NCBI GenBank assembly: GCA_029215795.1
Contig: JARDYH010000003.1
Coordinates: 68,642,109 to 68,706,108 of the forward strand
Direction of reading: 5' to 3'
From: Anniella stebbinsi
Taxonomy: Eukaryota; Chordata; Lepidosauria; Squamata; Anniellidae
Length of the DNA stretch: 64,000 nt
The notes under the pieces: generated by a model
The model's input: only the letters and a program-made list of their open reading frames with translations
Database searches by the model: none
What the model was told of the DNA's origin: nothing
Made by a program: the position numbers and the translations under genes
Shown: in pieces, positions 63,776-64,000 of the stretch
Numbering within the stretch: position 1 is the stretch's first letter
Layout of the letters: every line of letters begins with the position of its first letter

Positions 63776-64000
63776 GTGAGTGTTGTTGAACCAATTGGAA
63801 ACAGGGACCACAGTGCCATCAGATTTAATACATTTCAGTGGAAATTGCCAAGGAAGTCCAACACAGTCACATTTGGCTTCAAAAGAGAAGGGAACTGGTA
63901 AAAAGAAAGTTGAAAAGGGGAGTCAAGAGGGTTAAACCCCTTCAAAATACTCTGAGTTTACTCAAAAGCACAATAAGAGAAGCTCAGCTAGAATGCATAC
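63776..64000 (+). pseudogene. CR1/L3-type LINE endonuclease-end remnant, cut by the window
   Basis: One frame reads VVEPIGNRDHSAIRFNTF and KSNTVTFGFKREGNW before a stop at about 63899; later text (KSTIREAQL) continues in a frame consistent with decay. The GNSDH...I.F block followed by L/FDFKRA is typical of the boundary between endonuclease and reverse transcriptase in CR1-like LINEs. The usual serine before the catalytic DH is an arginine here. The sequence runs off the window. Confidence 0.6.

Overview
The window looks like non-coding DNA from a vertebrate, most likely a squamate reptile. Its base composition is AT-rich. It carries CR1 and L2-type LINE fragments, a tRNA-derived SINE of the kind seen in lizards and snakes, many microsatellites, DIRS-like fragments and a very large number of short hAT-type DNA transposons. 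I recognise no host protein gene, host exon or host RNA gene. Every coding segment I can support belongs to a transposable element. The species call rests on remembered repeat families and was not checked by a search.

Layout. Positions 1-6.9 kb are mostly unrecognised sequence with scattered repeats. Positions 6924-15943 hold an LTR retrotransposon on the minus strand. It has two 671-bp LTRs that differ at one site by my reading, a 5-bp target duplication (AAAAA), a purine tract, and a Gag-Pol frame broken by one in-frame TGA. Its domain order is Gag, protease, integrase, reverse transcriptase, RNase H. Integrase before reverse transcriptase is the Gmr1-like arrangement within Ty3/Gypsy. Its capsid region closely resembles the SCAN domain of vertebrate zinc-finger proteins. 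A 2822-bp foldback hAT-type element (12315-15136, 8-bp duplication) has inserted 34 bp upstream of the gag ATG. Positions 16-30 kb hold SINEs, MITEs, microsatellites and a three-level nest (L2 containing a SINE containing a hAT element) at 24.7-25.9 kb. Positions 30.9-33.1 kb hold a DIRS-like pol remnant and a CR1 3' end. Positions 34-43.8 kb hold several hAT-type elements, including a second member of the foldback family (36860-38185). Positions 44.7-48.4 kb hold a CR1 fragment and a DIRS-like gag remnant with its leader. Positions 50-57 kb hold more palindromic MITEs and a candidate solo LTR nested in one of them. The last base pairs run into a LINE endonuclease remnant.

The main theme is recurrent foldback structure. 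At least three hAT-type families here, defined by TAGGG-type ends and 8-bp duplications, have internal inverted repeats. In one family, two copies share their ends while the interiors are wholly different palindromes: an AT-rich higher-order tandem repeat in one and a GC-rich 237-bp palindrome trimer in the other. Several GC-rich interiors carry splice-donor-like CAGGTAAG sites, which suggests captured CpG-island exon material. The most informative items are these cargo-swapping foldback hATs and the young Gmr1-like retrotransposon with a SCAN-like capsid.
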